Shown: piece after piece, positions 30,791 to 39,506 of the stretch
Layout of the letters: every line of letters starts with the position of its first letter
Position numbering within the stretch: position 1 is the stretch's first letter
Source: Candidatus Accumulibacter conexus
GTDB taxonomy: Bacteria; Pseudomonadota; Gammaproteobacteria; Burkholderiales; Rhodocyclaceae
Reading direction: 5' to 3'
Assembly: GCA_017592775.1 (NCBI GenBank)
Contig: JAGFNJ010000047.1
Location: 1-41,560 of the forward strand
Length of the DNA stretch: 41,560 nucleotides
Position numbers and translations under genes: made by a program
The notes under the pieces: model-generated
Seen by the model: only the letters and a program-made list of their open reading frames with translations
Told to the model about the DNA's origin: nothing
The model's database searches: none

Positions 30791-32569
30791 TCAGCCGGCA
30801 AGCGTTACCGGAATCAGTCCGCGCAGGGCGTTGCCGAGGTAGAGGCATGCGGCGTGCTGCAGGTCAGAGCGGTGCAGGATCTGTTCGATCGCACGTCCCG
30901 AAGCGAGCAACTGTCGCCGCAGGACTCCCGGCAGCAGACCGCACGAAACGGGCGGCGTCAGGAGCCGTCCACCGCGCTCGACGAAAACGTTGCTGCGGGC
31001 GCCTTCGCAGACCTCACCGCGTTCGTTGCAGAAGATGGCGTCGAACACCGCTGGCCGGTCCGCCAGGGCCTTCAGCGCGCGATCGTAACGAGACCGTCGT
31101 GTCGTCTTGTGGCGCAGCAGGTAGTCATCGGCCGACACGGCCTCGCTGGCGAACAGTGCCGTGTACTCTGCCGCTGCGTCGTCGGGCAGTGGCGACACGC
31201 TGCTGGCATGGCTGCCATCGTGCCGGAGAAGCAGGCGAACCCGGAATGCGCCTGCAGGGTGGGCGGTCGCGGCGGCGGCGAGGGTCGCCGACAGGCTGGG
31301 CAGGACACAGGTGAAGCCAAGGCTGGCAGCGGAAGCCTGCAGGCGCTCGAGGTGCAGGCGCAGCAGGGGATAGCGGCCGGCTTCGAGGCGCAGCGTCTCG
31401 AACAGCTCGAATCCCGGATCCGAGCCGACCAGGAAGCTCGCCTTGAGCAGGCATTCGGCGTATTCGCTCGCGGCATCGGCGTCGGCGACGATGCCGCTGC
31501 CAACGCCGATCCGGGCGTCGCCGTGCGGGCCAAGTTCAAGCGTGCGGATGGCGACGTTGAAGCGGCAGTCGCCGCCCGGGGCCAGCCAGCCAAGGGCGCC
31601 GGTATACAGGTGGCGCGGCGTATCCTCCAGTTCGGCGATGCGCTGCATGGCGCGGATCTTCGGCGCGCCGGTGATCGAGCCGCAGGGAAAGAGCGCGCCG
31701 AACAGGTCCGCCAGGCTTGCCCCGGGCAGCTCGGCGGCAATCGTGGACACCATCTGCCAGAGCGTCGGGTAGGCCTCGGTCTCGCACAGGGCAAGCACGC
31801 GAACCTTGCCGGGCTGTGCCAGCCGTCCCAGATCGTTGCGGAGCAGGTCGACGATCATGATGTTCTCTGCCCGCTCCTTGGGCGACGCGATCAGCGCAGC
31901 CCGCTGCGCTTCATCCTCGTCTGCCGTTTGGCCGCGGGCAGCCGTGCCCTTCATCGGCCGCGTCAGCACGCGGTCCGCCTGGCGTTCGAAGAACAGCTCG
32001 GGCGAGAACGACAGGATCGTCTCGGCGCCGACCGTCAGGTAACCGCCATAACGGACGGGTTGCCGTGGCCGCAAGCGCTGGTACAGCGCCAGTGGGCTTC
32101 CGTAGACGCGACAGCACATGGGAAACGTCAGGTTGATCTGATAGCAGTCGCCATCAGCGATCCAGCGGCGAATCTGCCGTACCTGCGCCGCGTGTCGTGC
32201 AGCGGCGACTGTCGGCAGCAGATCGGCGATTCCCGCCGCTCGCTCCTGTTCGGGAAGGGCAGCCACGCGCGCGGCAAGGAAGCGGCTGACGGCTTGCGCG
32301 TCGAGCCATTCACCACGCTCGAAAACCCAGGCGCGCATGACCGGACCGGCCGGGGGCAGCGCAGCGGCGGCCTTCTCGAACGAGGCTGCGAGCGCGTAAT
32401 CGGCGGCCAATGCAACCCATCGCCCGGCAACGAGTTCGGCCTCGATGGTTGCGAAAAGGGGTACGGGATCGTCGCTCGCGGCGAGTTGGTAGCTTCGGCA
32501 CCAGCCATCAAGCAGCAGTGCGTCGCCGCGATCACCATCGAACAGCGCAAAATCCCTGCTGCCGGACAT
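30791..32569 (-). CDS. pabB: Aminodeoxychorismate synthase component I fused to aminodeoxychorismate lyase
   Basis: A 592-residue bifunctional protein for p-aminobenzoate synthesis. The N-terminal part (to about 345) is PabB: CYQINLTFPM, SFSPELFFER, TRPMKGTAARG, ERAENIMIVDLLRNDLGR and CGSITGAPKIRAM are the chorismate-binding motifs, with the PIKGT-type lysine in PMKGT. The C-terminal part (about 355-592) is a PLP-dependent aminodeoxychorismate lyase (PabC) of the branched-chain aminotransferase fold, with LLRHKTTRRSRYD around the expected PLP lysine and NERGEVCEGARSNVF. Such PabBC fusions are known in several bacteria. The glutamine amidotransferase PabA must be encoded elsewhere. Convergent with valS. 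Confidence 0.92.
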   Translation of the reverse strand: MSGSRDFALFDGDRGDALLLDGWCRSYQLAASDDPVPLFATIEAELVAGRWVALAADYALAASFEKAAAALPPAGPVMRAWVFERGEWLDAQAVSRFLAARVAALPEQERAAGIADLLPTVAAARHAAQVRQIRRWIADGDCYQINLTFPMCCRVYGSPLALYQRLRPRQPVRYGGYLTVGAETILSFSPELFFERQADRVLTRPMKGTAARGQTADEDEAQRAALIASPKERAENIMIVDLLRNDLGRLAQPGKVRVLALCETEAYPTLWQMVSTIAAELPGASLADLFGALFPCGSITGAPKIRAMQRIAELEDTPRHLYTGALGWLAPGGDCRFNVAIRTLELGPHGDARIGVGSGIVADADAASEYAECLLKASFLVGSDPGFELFETLRLEAGRYPLLRLHLERLQASAASLGFTCVLPSLSATLAAAATAHPAGAFRVRLLLRHDGSHASSVSPLPDDAAAEYTALFASEAVSADDYLLRHKTTRRSRYDRALKALADRPAVFDAIFCNERGEVCEGARSNVFVERGGRLLTPPVSCGLLPGVLRRQLLASGRAIEQILHRSDLQHAACLYLGNALRGLIPVTLAG

Positions 32570-32623
32570 CAGTCTGCAGGCGCCTGCGTCCTCACGCGGC
32601 GCGCGTTGCGGTTGACGCCTGAG

Positions 32624-32851
32624 TCACTTGCGCCGGAGAAAGAACTCGAAGACCTTTCCTGTCTCGGAACGCGACAACAGCTCATTGCCCGTCTGTCTGG
32701 CGAATGCCTCGAAATCCTTGACGGCGCCGGGGTCGGTCGCCAGTACATGCAGGACTTCGCCCGCCGACATTTCGGAAAGCGCCTTCTTGGTCCGCAGGAT
32801 GGGCAAGGGGCAATTGAGACCCTTGACATCTAACTCTCGATCGAAATGCAT
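32624..32851 (-). CDS. TusA-like sulfur carrier protein
   Basis: A 75-residue protein with the defining CPxP motif: LNCPLPILRTKKAL, with Cys14 as the persulfide-bearing residue. The rest (ATDPGAVKDFEAFARQTGNELL, then an EFFLRRK end) fits the TusA/SirA-like fold. Such proteins relay sulfur in tRNA thiolation, molybdenum cofactor synthesis or sulfur oxidation; which of these applies cannot be read from the sequence. I start at ATG 32851; a GTG four codons upstream is an alternative and neither has a clear Shine-Dalgarno. It is 54 bp from pabBC on the same strand. Confidence 0.87.
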   Translation of the reverse strand: MHFDRELDVKGLNCPLPILRTKKALSEMSAGEVLHVLATDPGAVKDFEAFARQTGNELLSRSETGKVFEFFLRRK

Positions 32852-32890
32852 GGCGTGATCCACAAGAAAGCCAAACCCCTATTGTAAACG

Positions 32891-34348
32891 TTAAAGCCCT
32901 GTCCTCTTCTGCTTCGCTTCCTCGGCCTGCAGTCGACGCAACTCGCGCAGGCGGGCGTCAACCGCCGACTGCTCGAAGAAACTCCCGTCGGCTGCCTGCT
33001 GCGCAAACTGCAACTGCTCGACGGCCGGTCCGAGCTGTCCCTGCAGCAAGTAGAACTCGGCCTGGGCGCGGTGCTGCTGCAGGCGCTTGCCGGTTGCCGA
33101 GAAGGTTCTGGCCAGCAGGCCGTGCAGCTTGTGGTCGGAAGCGTGGACCTGCAGCTGCGAATCGAGGAAGCTGCGTGCCTGCTCGTAGCGCTTCGCCGCG
33201 AGCAGGGCTTCGGCGTAACCGTAAACCAGCGCCATGGACTGCGGATGGCGCTGCAGGCCGTCACGGTAGATTGCCGCGGCGCCGCCCGGGTCGTTGTCGG
33301 CGATCCTGATCGTCGCGGCCAAGCCGGAAAGCAGCGGCGAAGAAGGTTTCAGGGCGGCGAGCGCATCGAACTCCCGCTGTGCTCCCGCGATGTCCTTTGC
33401 CCGCAGCAGCGAGTAGCTCAGCCCGTAGCGGATTGCCACCTCGGAGGCATACTTCTTCTCCCGCAGTTGTCTGCCGAACTCGCTGATCCCCTCCTGCGGT
33501 GTGCCCATCTGGGCTCGCAGCTTCGCCCGCACGAGCTGGAAGTCGAGACTGTCGGCCACCTGCCGGTAGGGGGCGCTCTGCGCCCGGTTCTGCATGTCCG
33601 ACATCCGCTCGACGGTCAGCGGATGCGATCGCAGGTAGACCGGGGCGCTGTTTTCATAGACCCTGCCCGCCTGTTGCAGGCGGGCAAAGAAATCGGCCAT
33701 GCCGCGGACGTCGAAGCCGGCCTGGCTGAGCGTCTGAAAACCTACGCGATCAGCCTCGCGTTCGAAATCGCGACTGTAGGCCAACTGTGCCTGTATCGAA
33801 CCGGCCTGTGCCGAGGCGATGGCGGCGGTCGCCACTTGCGAGTTCGAGCGGGCGGCGAGCACACCGACGGCCATCGCGATCATGGTGGCGATCGAGCTCT
33901 GTTTTTCGCGCATGATCTGTCGTGCCAGGTGTGCCTGCAGCACATGCGAGATCTCGTGTGCCAGGACGGCTGCCAGTTCGGACTCCGACTGCGCCGTCAG
34001 CAGCGTGCCGGTGTTCACGCCGATGAAACCACCGAACATGGCAAATGCATTGACCGTGTTGTCGCGGACAAGGAAGAAGTAGCAGTCGGCAGTCGGGTTC
34101 GCGCTGGCCGCCACCAGGCGGCCTCCCAGGTTGTTGAGGTAATCCGACAGCTCGGGATCGTCGACGTAGCTTGGCTCGCGCAGGCGGATCTCGTTGAGAA
34201 TCCGCTCGCCGATCTTGCGTTCGAGTTGTGGCGACAGCTCGGCACGGGCGGCCTCGCCCAAGTCTGGCAGTTCGTCCGTCGCCAGGGCTGATGAGACTGT
34301 GATGGTGGTTGCCACGAGCAACACGGTGGCGAGACGCGGCAGCGGCAT
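32891..34348 (-). CDS. bepA: Periplasmic M48 metalloprotease with TPR repeats (BepA-like)
   Basis: From ATG 34348 (GGAAG at 9 bases) the protein has 485 residues, against 487 for E. coli BepA. A signal peptide (1-23, ending SSALA) precedes the M48 domain. The zinc site is HEISH (131-135) with the third ligand in FEREAD (Glu196 to Asp200). The C-terminal half holds several TPR-like helix pairs (for example GLSYSLLRAKDIAGAQREFDAL, shown in part, and YGYAEALLAAKRYEQARSFL). BepA degrades stalled outer-membrane proteins at the BAM and LptD assembly sites. The function is assigned by architecture. An ATG 15 codons upstream would lengthen the signal peptide and is less likely. Confidence 0.88.
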   Translation of the reverse strand: MPLPRLATVLLVATTITVSSALATDELPDLGEAARAELSPQLERKIGERILNEIRLREPSYVDDPELSDYLNNLGGRLVAASANPTADCYFFLVRDNTVNAFAMFGGFIGVNTGTLLTAQSESELAAVLAHEISHVLQAHLARQIMREKQSSIATMIAMAVGVLAARSNSQVATAAIASAQAGSIQAQLAYSRDFEREADRVGFQTLSQAGFDVRGMADFFARLQQAGRVYENSAPVYLRSHPLTVERMSDMQNRAQSAPYRQVADSLDFQLVRAKLRAQMGTPQEGISEFGRQLREKKYASEVAIRYGLSYSLLRAKDIAGAQREFDALAALKPSSPLLSGLAATIRIADNDPGGAAAIYRDGLQRHPQSMALVYGYAEALLAAKRYEQARSFLDSQLQVHASDHKLHGLLARTFSATGKRLQQHRAQAEFYLLQGQLGPAVEQLQFAQQAADGSFFEQSAVDARLRELRRLQAEEAKQKRTGL

Positions 34349-34488
34349 CAAATGGGGCTTCCAGTCTTGGTGGAGGGCGATGGGTGATATCATACCGAAC
34401 GACCATCCGACAAAGTGTGACCGAGCGTTACAGCGTCCGTCGGCGGTCCGCCTCTCTGGCCCAACTGCCTTGAACTCTTTCTCCGGCG

Positions 34489-34971
34489 ATGTCTACGAGC
34501 CCTCTCTCCCATTTCGATCGGCACGGCCAGGCGCAGATGGTTGATGTCACGGCCAAGGCCGAGACCCATCGGTACGCGACCGCCACCGGCTCCATCTCGA
34601 TGCGCCCGGAGACCCTGGCGCTCATCGCCCAAGGCTCGGCGAGCAAGGGAGACGTCCTGGGGGTGGCCCGGATCGCGGCGATTCAGGGCGCCAAACGGAC
34701 GTCGGACCTGATCCCGCTTTGCCACCCGATTGCCGTGACCCGAATCAGCGTCGATTTCGAGATCGATTGCCAGGCCAGCAGCATCGCGTGCACGGCGCGT
34801 GTCGAGACTTTCGGACGCACTGGCGTCGAGATGGAGGCCTTGTCGGCGGTCAGCATCGGCCTGCTGACGATCTACGACATGTGCAAGGCTGCCGATCGCG
34901 GCATGCGCCTGGAAGGTGTTCGCCTGCTCGAGAAAGCCGGTGGCCGCTCCGGGCACTGGCAGGGGGACTGA
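34489..34971 (+). CDS. moaC: Cyclic pyranopterin monophosphate synthase MoaC
   Basis: Molybdenum cofactor biosynthesis enzyme that, after MoaA, completes formation of cyclic pyranopterin monophosphate. The 160-residue protein shows [47 protein letters not shown] and YDMCKAADR, all in family order with catalytic Lys and Asp positions (K in KGDV/KRTS and D in YDMCKAAD). It is divergent from bepA and four bases upstream of soxY, so the three plus-strand genes appear to be one transcript. moaA and the other mo genes are not in the window. Confidence 0.94.
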   Translation: MSTSPLSHFDRHGQAQMVDVTAKAETHRYATATGSISMRPETLALIAQGSASKGDVLGVARIAAIQGAKRTSDLIPLCHPIAVTRISVDFEIDCQASSIACTARVETFGRTGVEMEALSAVSIGLLTIYDMCKAADRGMRLEGVRLLEKAGGRSGHWQGD

Positions 34972-34975
34972 AACG

Positions 34976-35473
34976 ATGCCACCGGCACGGAAGGGCGACG
35001 TTGACCGCCTGCGCCGCCTGTTGCTCAAGGCGGCGACCACAGGCGTCAGTGCTGGCGCCCTGCTGGCAGCGGGCCTGCTGCGGCCAACGGCGGCTCTGGC
35101 GGCCGACTGGAACCGCGCCGCCTTTACCGCTACCAGTCTCTCCGAGGCCATTCGGGCGGCAGGTGCGGGTGGCTCCAGCGACAGCGGCAGTATCGTCATC
35201 AAGACGGTCGAGATCGCCGAGAACGGTGCGCAGGTGCCACTCGAGGTGATCAGCAACATCCCCGACAGCCAGAGCATCAGCATCTTCATCGAGAAAAACC
35301 CGATGCCGCTGGCAGCCAGTCTGACTTTCGCCAGGGGCGCGCAGGCGCGCGTCCGGCTGCAGCTCAAGATGGCCGAGTCATCACGCATCCGGGTCGTCGT
35401 CAGGGCGGCTGATGGCAAGAACCATCATGCCAGCCGTGAAGTCAAGGTGACTCTTGGCGGCTGCGGCGCCTGA
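34976..35473 (+). CDS. soxY: Thiosulfate oxidation carrier protein SoxY
   Basis: A 165-residue periplasmic carrier. The N-terminus has a twin-arginine pair (Arg13-Arg14 in RLRRLLLKAATTG) and a hydrophobic stretch ending in PTAALAA, consistent with Tat export, as for other SoxY. The C-terminus ends GGCGA, the swinging-arm motif whose Cys163 carries sulfur intermediates. The core has KTVEIAENGAQVPLEV. The start is the ATG four bases after moaC; frame-open sequence upstream overlaps moaC and is discarded. SoxY works as a dimer with SoxZ, encoded next. Confidence 0.93.
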   Translation: MPPARKGDVDRLRRLLLKAATTGVSAGALLAAGLLRPTAALAADWNRAAFTATSLSEAIRAAGAGGSSDSGSIVIKTVEIAENGAQVPLEVISNIPDSQSISIFIEKNPMPLAASLTFARGAQARVRLQLKMAESSRIRVVVRAADGKNHHASREVKVTLGGCGA

Positions 35474-35489
35474 GGGACGGGGGTCAAGG

Positions 35490-35834
35490 ATGGGTGAAGC
35501 AATCAAGATCCGCGCCAGCCTGCAGGGCGACATCACCGAAATCCGTGTTCTCATGCCGCACCCGATGGAGACCGGTCAGCGCAAGGATCCCGACAGCGGG
35601 CAGTTGCTTCCAGCGCACTTCATACAGAGCTTCTCGCTGACCGCCAACGGTGCGCTCCTGGTCGGCGGCCAGCTGAATACCTCGATCTCGCGCAATCCAC
35701 TGTTTTCCTTTTACGCTCGCGGACTGAAGGTGGGCGACCGGATCGCAGTCGAATGGTCCGATACGAGGGGTGACCGGCGTCGCGACGAAGTCATCGTCGC
35801 TGTGCCCCAGGCGGCGGCAGCCAAGGCGTCATAG
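35490..35834 (+). CDS. soxZ: Thiosulfate oxidation carrier complex protein SoxZ
   Basis: A 114-residue partner of SoxY. Typical segments are IKIRASLQGDITEIRVLMPHPMETG (in two parts: KIRASLQGDITEIRVLM and PHPMETGQRKD), PAHFIQSFSLTANG and NPLFSFYARGLKVGD. It has no signal peptide; SoxZ is exported with SoxY by the Tat pathway. None of soxA, soxX, soxB, soxC or soxD is in the window. It converges on the cold-shock gene. Confidence 0.93.
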   Translation: MGEAIKIRASLQGDITEIRVLMPHPMETGQRKDPDSGQLLPAHFIQSFSLTANGALLVGGQLNTSISRNPLFSFYARGLKVGDRIAVEWSDTRGDRRRDEVIVAVPQAAAAKAS

Positions 35835-35846
35835 CGACGGCTGGGC

Positions 35847-35870
35847 AAAAAAAACCCGCCAGAGGCGGGT
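35847..35870 (-). terminator. Intrinsic terminator of the cold-shock gene
   Basis: On the minus strand, ACCCGCC (35864-35870 reversed) pairs with GGCGGGT around three bases and is followed by eight U residues (A-tract 35847-35854 on the plus strand). The hairpin is shared with the soxZ end, but no U-run follows in that direction. Confidence 0.85.
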
Positions 35871-35892
35871 ACCTGGTGCGCCCCCGAAAGAC

Positions 35893-36096
35893 TCAGGCGC
35901 GCGCGATATTCGATGCTTGCTTGCCCTTGGGGCCCTGCGTCACGTCGAAGGAAACCTTCTCGCCCTCTTTGAGGGTCTTGAATCCGCCCATGCTGATTGC
36001 GGAGAAATGGGCGAAGAGATCCTCGCTGCCATCGTCCGGGGTGATGAAGCCGAAACCTTTGGCGTCATTGAACCACTTCACTGTACCAGTTGCCAT
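35893..36096 (-). CDS. Cold-shock family protein (CspA-like)
   Basis: A 67-residue single-stranded nucleic-acid-binding OB-fold protein. The start ATG 36096 gives [20 protein letters not shown], with RNP1 (KGFGFI) and RNP2 (DLFAHF) both intact and the usual [11 protein letters not shown] end. The frame is open 17 codons further upstream but no homologue begins there. Such proteins act as RNA chaperones and antiterminators; whether this one is cold-inducible cannot be seen. The leader from the predicted promoter is about 130 bases and contains a small hairpin (36127-36139). Confidence 0.95.
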   Translation of the reverse strand: MATGTVKWFNDAKGFGFITPDDGSEDLFAHFSAISMGGFKTLKEGEKVSFDVTQGPKGKQASNIARA

Positions 36097-36229
36097 ATTG
36101 CCACTTCCTTCAAAAAAGACTGAATCCGGGCATTGCCCGACTTGCATGCTTCCAAATCAACAATCGCCGACAAGGTATTTCGGACAGGCAGAAGAACCTC
36201 GCTACGCAACGAATCCGGAGCATGCCAGC

Positions 36230-36259
36230 TTTTTACGCTAAAGCAGGCGGCGACGTCAA
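36230..36259 (-). promoter_or_regulatory. Possible promoter of the cold-shock gene
   Basis: On the minus strand: TTGACG (36254-36259), an 18-bp spacer and TAAAAA (36230-36235). The leader would be about 127 bases, in line with the long untranslated regions of csp genes. Weakly supported. Confidence 0.3.
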
Positions 36260-36322
36260 GCTTTTTTGCTTGCCGCTGCGCGTGGGTCGTCGGCGGGTCG
36301 CCGAAACTGGCCACGGGTGGTA

Positions 36323-36350
36323 TTGCGCATCCGTATGGACTGGTTAGAAT
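36323..36350 (+). promoter_or_regulatory. Possible promoter of clpS, close to its start codon
   Basis: TTGCGC (36323-36328), a 16-bp spacer and TAGAAT (36345-36350), six bases before the clpS ATG. If used, the transcript would have little or no leader, and no Shine-Dalgarno is seen. Confidence 0.35.
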
Positions 36351-36356
36351 TGGGCC

Positions 36357-36665
36357 ATGGCAACAAAGCATCAAGACGGATCACTCCTCGAAACGAAGCG
36401 CACGCAGCTGGCGCCGCCGCCACTGTACAAGGTACTGTTGCTGAACGATGATTTCACACCGATGGACTTCGTCATCGTCGTTCTGCGAAGGTTCTTTGCA
36501 ATGGATCGTGAACAGGCAACGCGGATCATGCTCAAAGTGCACACGGAAGGCAGAGGTGTCTGTGGGGTTTACCCGCGCGATGTCGCTGCCACCAAGGTGG
36601 AACAGGTCACAGGTTTCGCACGCAGCAACCAGCACCCGCTGGCGTGCGTAATGGAGGAGAACTGA
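36357..36665 (+). CDS. clpS: ClpS adaptor protein
   Basis: A 102-residue N-end-rule adaptor that delivers substrates with bulky N-terminal residues to ClpAP. The segments [16 protein letters not shown], then [16 protein letters not shown] and an N-end-binding surface with Asp in NDD and His in VHTEG are family hallmarks. The unstructured first 25 residues carry the Clp-binding tail. It abuts clpA with no gap (TGA then ATG). Confidence 0.96.
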   Translation: MATKHQDGSLLETKRTQLAPPPLYKVLLLNDDFTPMDFVIVVLRRFFAMDREQATRIMLKVHTEGRGVCGVYPRDVAATKVEQVTGFARSNQHPLACVMEEN

Positions 36666-38924
36666 ATGATTGCGCAGGAACTTGAAGTGAGCTTGCACAT
36701 GGCGTTCGTCGAAGCACGGCAGAAGCGTCACGAGTTCATCACCGTCGAACACCTCCTGCTGGCACTGCTCGACAATCCGTCGGCGGCCGAAGCGCTGCGC
36801 GCCTGTGGTGCGAACATCGAGCAGTTGCGCAAGGATCTGGCTCGCTTCATCGGCGAACACACGCCAACGGTGTCGGGTGAGGACGAGATCGATACGCAGC
36901 CGACGCTGGGTTTTCAGCGCGTCATCCAGCGCGCCATCCTGCATGTCCAGTCCTCGGGGCGCAAGGAGGTGAACGGGGCCAACGTCCTTGTGGCGATCTT
37001 CGGCGAGAAGGATTCGCACGCGGTCTACTACCTCCAGAAGCAGGGCGTCACGCGCCTGGATGTGGTCAACTTCATTTCGCACGGGATCAGCAAGGTGCCG
37101 CAGAACTCGCCTCGCAGCGAACCGGAAGCCGAGCCGGAAGCCGAACCGCAGGCGGCCGCCGGCCCGCTCGACAGCTACACGATCAACCTCAATGCGCTCG
37201 CCTTGCAGGGCAAGATCGATCCGCTGATCGGCCGTGACACCGAGCTTGAACGAGTGATTCAGACCCTCTGCCGGCGGCGGAAGAACAACCCCTTGCTGGT
37301 CGGGGAGGCGGGTGTCGGCAAGACGGCGATTGCCGAGGGGCTGGCGCGGCGGATCGTCGAGAGCGACATTCCGGAGATCCTGGCCAAGGCCAACGTCTAT
37401 TGCCTCGACATGGGCTCGCTGCTGGCGGGCACCAAGTACCGCGGTGATTTCGAACAGCGCCTGAAAGGGGTCCTCAAGCAGCTGAGCGAGAACCCGCAAG
37501 CGATCCTGTTCATCGACGAGATTCACACCCTGATCGGCGCTGGGTCGGCTTCCGGCGGCACCCTCGACGCGTCGAACCTCCTCAAGCCCGCCCTTTCCAC
37601 CGGGCAGCTGAAGTGCATCGGCGCGACGACCTACAACGAGTATCGCGGCATCTTCGAGAAGGATCATGCACTGTCACGACGCTTCCAGAAGATCGACGTC
37701 AATGAGCCATCGAGCGCCGAGGCGGTGGAGATTCTCAAGGGGCTCAAGTCACGCTTCGAGGCGCATCACGGAATCAAGTACTCGGCTGCCGCACTGACGT
37801 CGGCCGTCGAGCTGTCGGTTCGCTTCATCACCGACCGGCACCTGCCGGACAAGGCGATCGATGTCATCGACGAAGCGGGCGCAGCGCAAAGGATTCTGCC
37901 GAAGTCGAAGCAGAAGAAGCTGATCGGCAAGATCGACATCGAGGAGATCGTCGCCAAGATTGCCCGCATCCCCTCGACCCACGTCTCGTCCGATGACCGC
38001 AACAACCTGCGCAATCTTGACCGGGACCTGAAGGCGGTGGTGTTTGGCCAGGATGCCGCCATCGATGCGCTCGCCCGGGCGATCAAGATGGCGCGATCGG
38101 GTCTGGGCAATCCGACTCGACCGATCGGCAGTTTCCTCTTTTCCGGCCCCACCGGTGTCGGCAAGACCGAGGTCGCCAAGCAGCTGGCCTATTGCCTCGG
38201 CAACGAGCTGGTGCGCTTCGACATGTCGGAGTACATGGAACGGCATGCGGTTTCCCGCCTGATCGGTGCTCCGCCCGGCTACGTCGGCTTCGATCAGGGT
38301 GGTCTGCTGACCGAGGCTATCACCAAGAAGCCCTACAGCGTCCTGCTGCTCGACGAGATCGAGAAGGCACATCCGGACATCTACAACATCCTCCTGCAGG
38401 TCATGGACCACGGCACGCTGACCGACAACAATGGCCGCAAGGCGGATTTCCGCAACGTCGTGATCATCATGACCACCAACGCTGGCCAGGAGGCGATCCA
38501 GAAGGCAACGATGGGCTTCACACCGTCGCGGCAGGCCGGTGACGAGATGGCCGAGATCAGGCGCATCTTCACACCCGAGTTCCGCAACCGGCTTGATGCG
38601 ACCATCTCTTTCCGGGCTCTCGACCACGAGATCATCCTGCGGGTGGTCGACAAGTTCCTGATGCAGCTCGAGGCCCAGTTGCATGACAAGAAGGTCGAAG
38701 TGGTGTTCACGGCTGCCCTGAAGGAGCATCTCGCAGCGAAGGGCTTCGATCCGCTGATGGGTGCCAGGCCAATGGCGCGGCTGATTCAGGATACCATCCG
38801 TGCCTCACTGGCTGACGAACTGCTGTTCGGCAGGCTGGCTCACGGCGGTCATGTCACGGTCGGCCTCGACGAGGACGACAAGGTGAAGCTGCTGTTCGAG
38901 GAAGAGCCAGAGGTCGTTGCCTGA
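36666..38924 (+). CDS. clpA: ATP-dependent Clp protease ATP-binding subunit ClpA
   Basis: A 752-residue AAA+ unfoldase that feeds proteins to ClpP. The N-domain covers 1-145 (starts [19 protein letters not shown]), followed by a linker with [11 protein letters not shown] repeats. The first ATPase has Walker A GEAGVGKT (213-220) and Walker B ILFIDEIH; the second has [14 protein letters not shown] near residue 495 and [12 protein letters not shown] ClpP-docking loop is indicated by ATMGF where E. coli ClpA has IGL. clpP is not in the window. A terminator follows. Confidence 0.96.
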   Translation: MIAQELEVSLHMAFVEARQKRHEFITVEHLLLALLDNPSAAEALRACGANIEQLRKDLARFIGEHTPTVSGEDEIDTQPTLGFQRVIQRAILHVQSSGRKEVNGANVLVAIFGEKDSHAVYYLQKQGVTRLDVVNFISHGISKVPQNSPRSEPEAEPEAEPQAAAGPLDSYTINLNALALQGKIDPLIGRDTELERVIQTLCRRRKNNPLLVGEAGVGKTAIAEGLARRIVESDIPEILAKANVYCLDMGSLLAGTKYRGDFEQRLKGVLKQLSENPQAILFIDEIHTLIGAGSASGGTLDASNLLKPALSTGQLKCIGATTYNEYRGIFEKDHALSRRFQKIDVNEPSSAEAVEILKGLKSRFEAHHGIKYSAAALTSAVELSVRFITDRHLPDKAIDVIDEAGAAQRILPKSKQKKLIGKIDIEEIVAKIARIPSTHVSSDDRNNLRNLDRDLKAVVFGQDAAIDALARAIKMARSGLGNPTRPIGSFLFSGPTGVGKTEVAKQLAYCLGNELVRFDMSEYMERHAVSRLIGAPPGYVGFDQGGLLTEAITKKPYSVLLLDEIEKAHPDIYNILLQVMDHGTLTDNNGRKADFRNVVIIMTTNAGQEAIQKATMGFTPSRQAGDEMAEIRRIFTPEFRNRLDATISFRALDHEIILRVVDKFLMQLEAQLHDKKVEVVFTAALKEHLAAKGFDPLMGARPMARLIQDTIRASLADELLFGRLAHGGHVTVGLDEDDKVKLLFEEEPEVVA

Positions 38925-38939
38925 GTTTCCCTTCACCAA

Positions 38940-38970
38940 CGGCCATGCCGCAGGGTATGGCCGGTTTTTT
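38940..38970 (+). terminator. Intrinsic terminator of clpS-clpA
   Basis: Ten-pair stem (38940-38949 with 38954-38963; one G-U), four-base loop, then six T residues (38965-38970). It lies 16 bases after the clpA stop. Confidence 0.85.
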
Positions 38971-38996
38971 CGCAGCGAGAGCGAAAGGCCAGAGTC

Positions 38997-39491
38997 ATGA
39001 GTATCAGCACACCGGATCTGCTCGACAGACACGAGGCCAGGACAGTGGATGGCAGCGTCCGCGTCGTCGCGCCGATCTTCCAGCGTTACGGAGGACGACC
39101 GGGGTTCTGCGGGCGCATCGTCACGCTGAAGCTGTTCGAGGACAACTCACTGGTACGTGAAGTGCTTGCCGAGGACGGCCATGGCAAGGTGCTGCTGATC
39201 GATGGCGGCGGGTCGCTGCGCTGTGCTCTCGTCGGCGACCAGTTGGCCATCCTCGCGCAGCGCAATGGCTGGGAGGGAATCGTGGTGTACGGCTGTATTC
39301 GGGACTCGGAGCCGATCGCGCTCATCGATCTCGGTCTGCGTGCCCTCAATACCCATCCACTGAAGAGCATCAAGAAGGGTGTTGGCGAACGTGATCTGGC
39401 GGTCACTTTCGCCGGGGTCACGTTCCGGCCTGGCGAGTGGATATACGTCGACGCTGACGGAATCGTGGTCAGCGAGCAGCCACTGGACTGA
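38997..39491 (+). CDS. rraA: RraA family protein (ribonuclease E inhibitor / 4-hydroxy-4-methyl-2-oxoglutarate aldolase)
   Basis: A 164-residue member of the RraA family, recognised by APIFQRYGGRPGFCGRIVTLK, DGGGSLRCALVGDQLA and GIVVYGCIRDSEPIALIDLG. E. coli RraA binds and inhibits RNase E, while related proteins are aldolases with overlapping sequence; the GDQ and Arg/Asp pattern (GxxxxxIRD) is compatible with both. The ATG lies 26 bases beyond the clpA terminator with an AGAG at short distance. An ankyrin gene follows after 15 bp. Confidence 0.9.
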   Translation: MSISTPDLLDRHEARTVDGSVRVVAPIFQRYGGRPGFCGRIVTLKLFEDNSLVREVLAEDGHGKVLLIDGGGSLRCALVGDQLAILAQRNGWEGIVVYGCIRDSEPIALIDLGLRALNTHPLKSIKKGVGERDLAVTFAGVTFRPGEWIYVDADGIVVSEQPLD

Positions 39492-39506
39492 AACGGGGGG
39501 TAATGC

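Noticed and set aside
34394-34488. A promoter for moaC around TATCAT near 34391
   Set aside because: No -35 element at proper distance and no supporting feature, so it was not listed.
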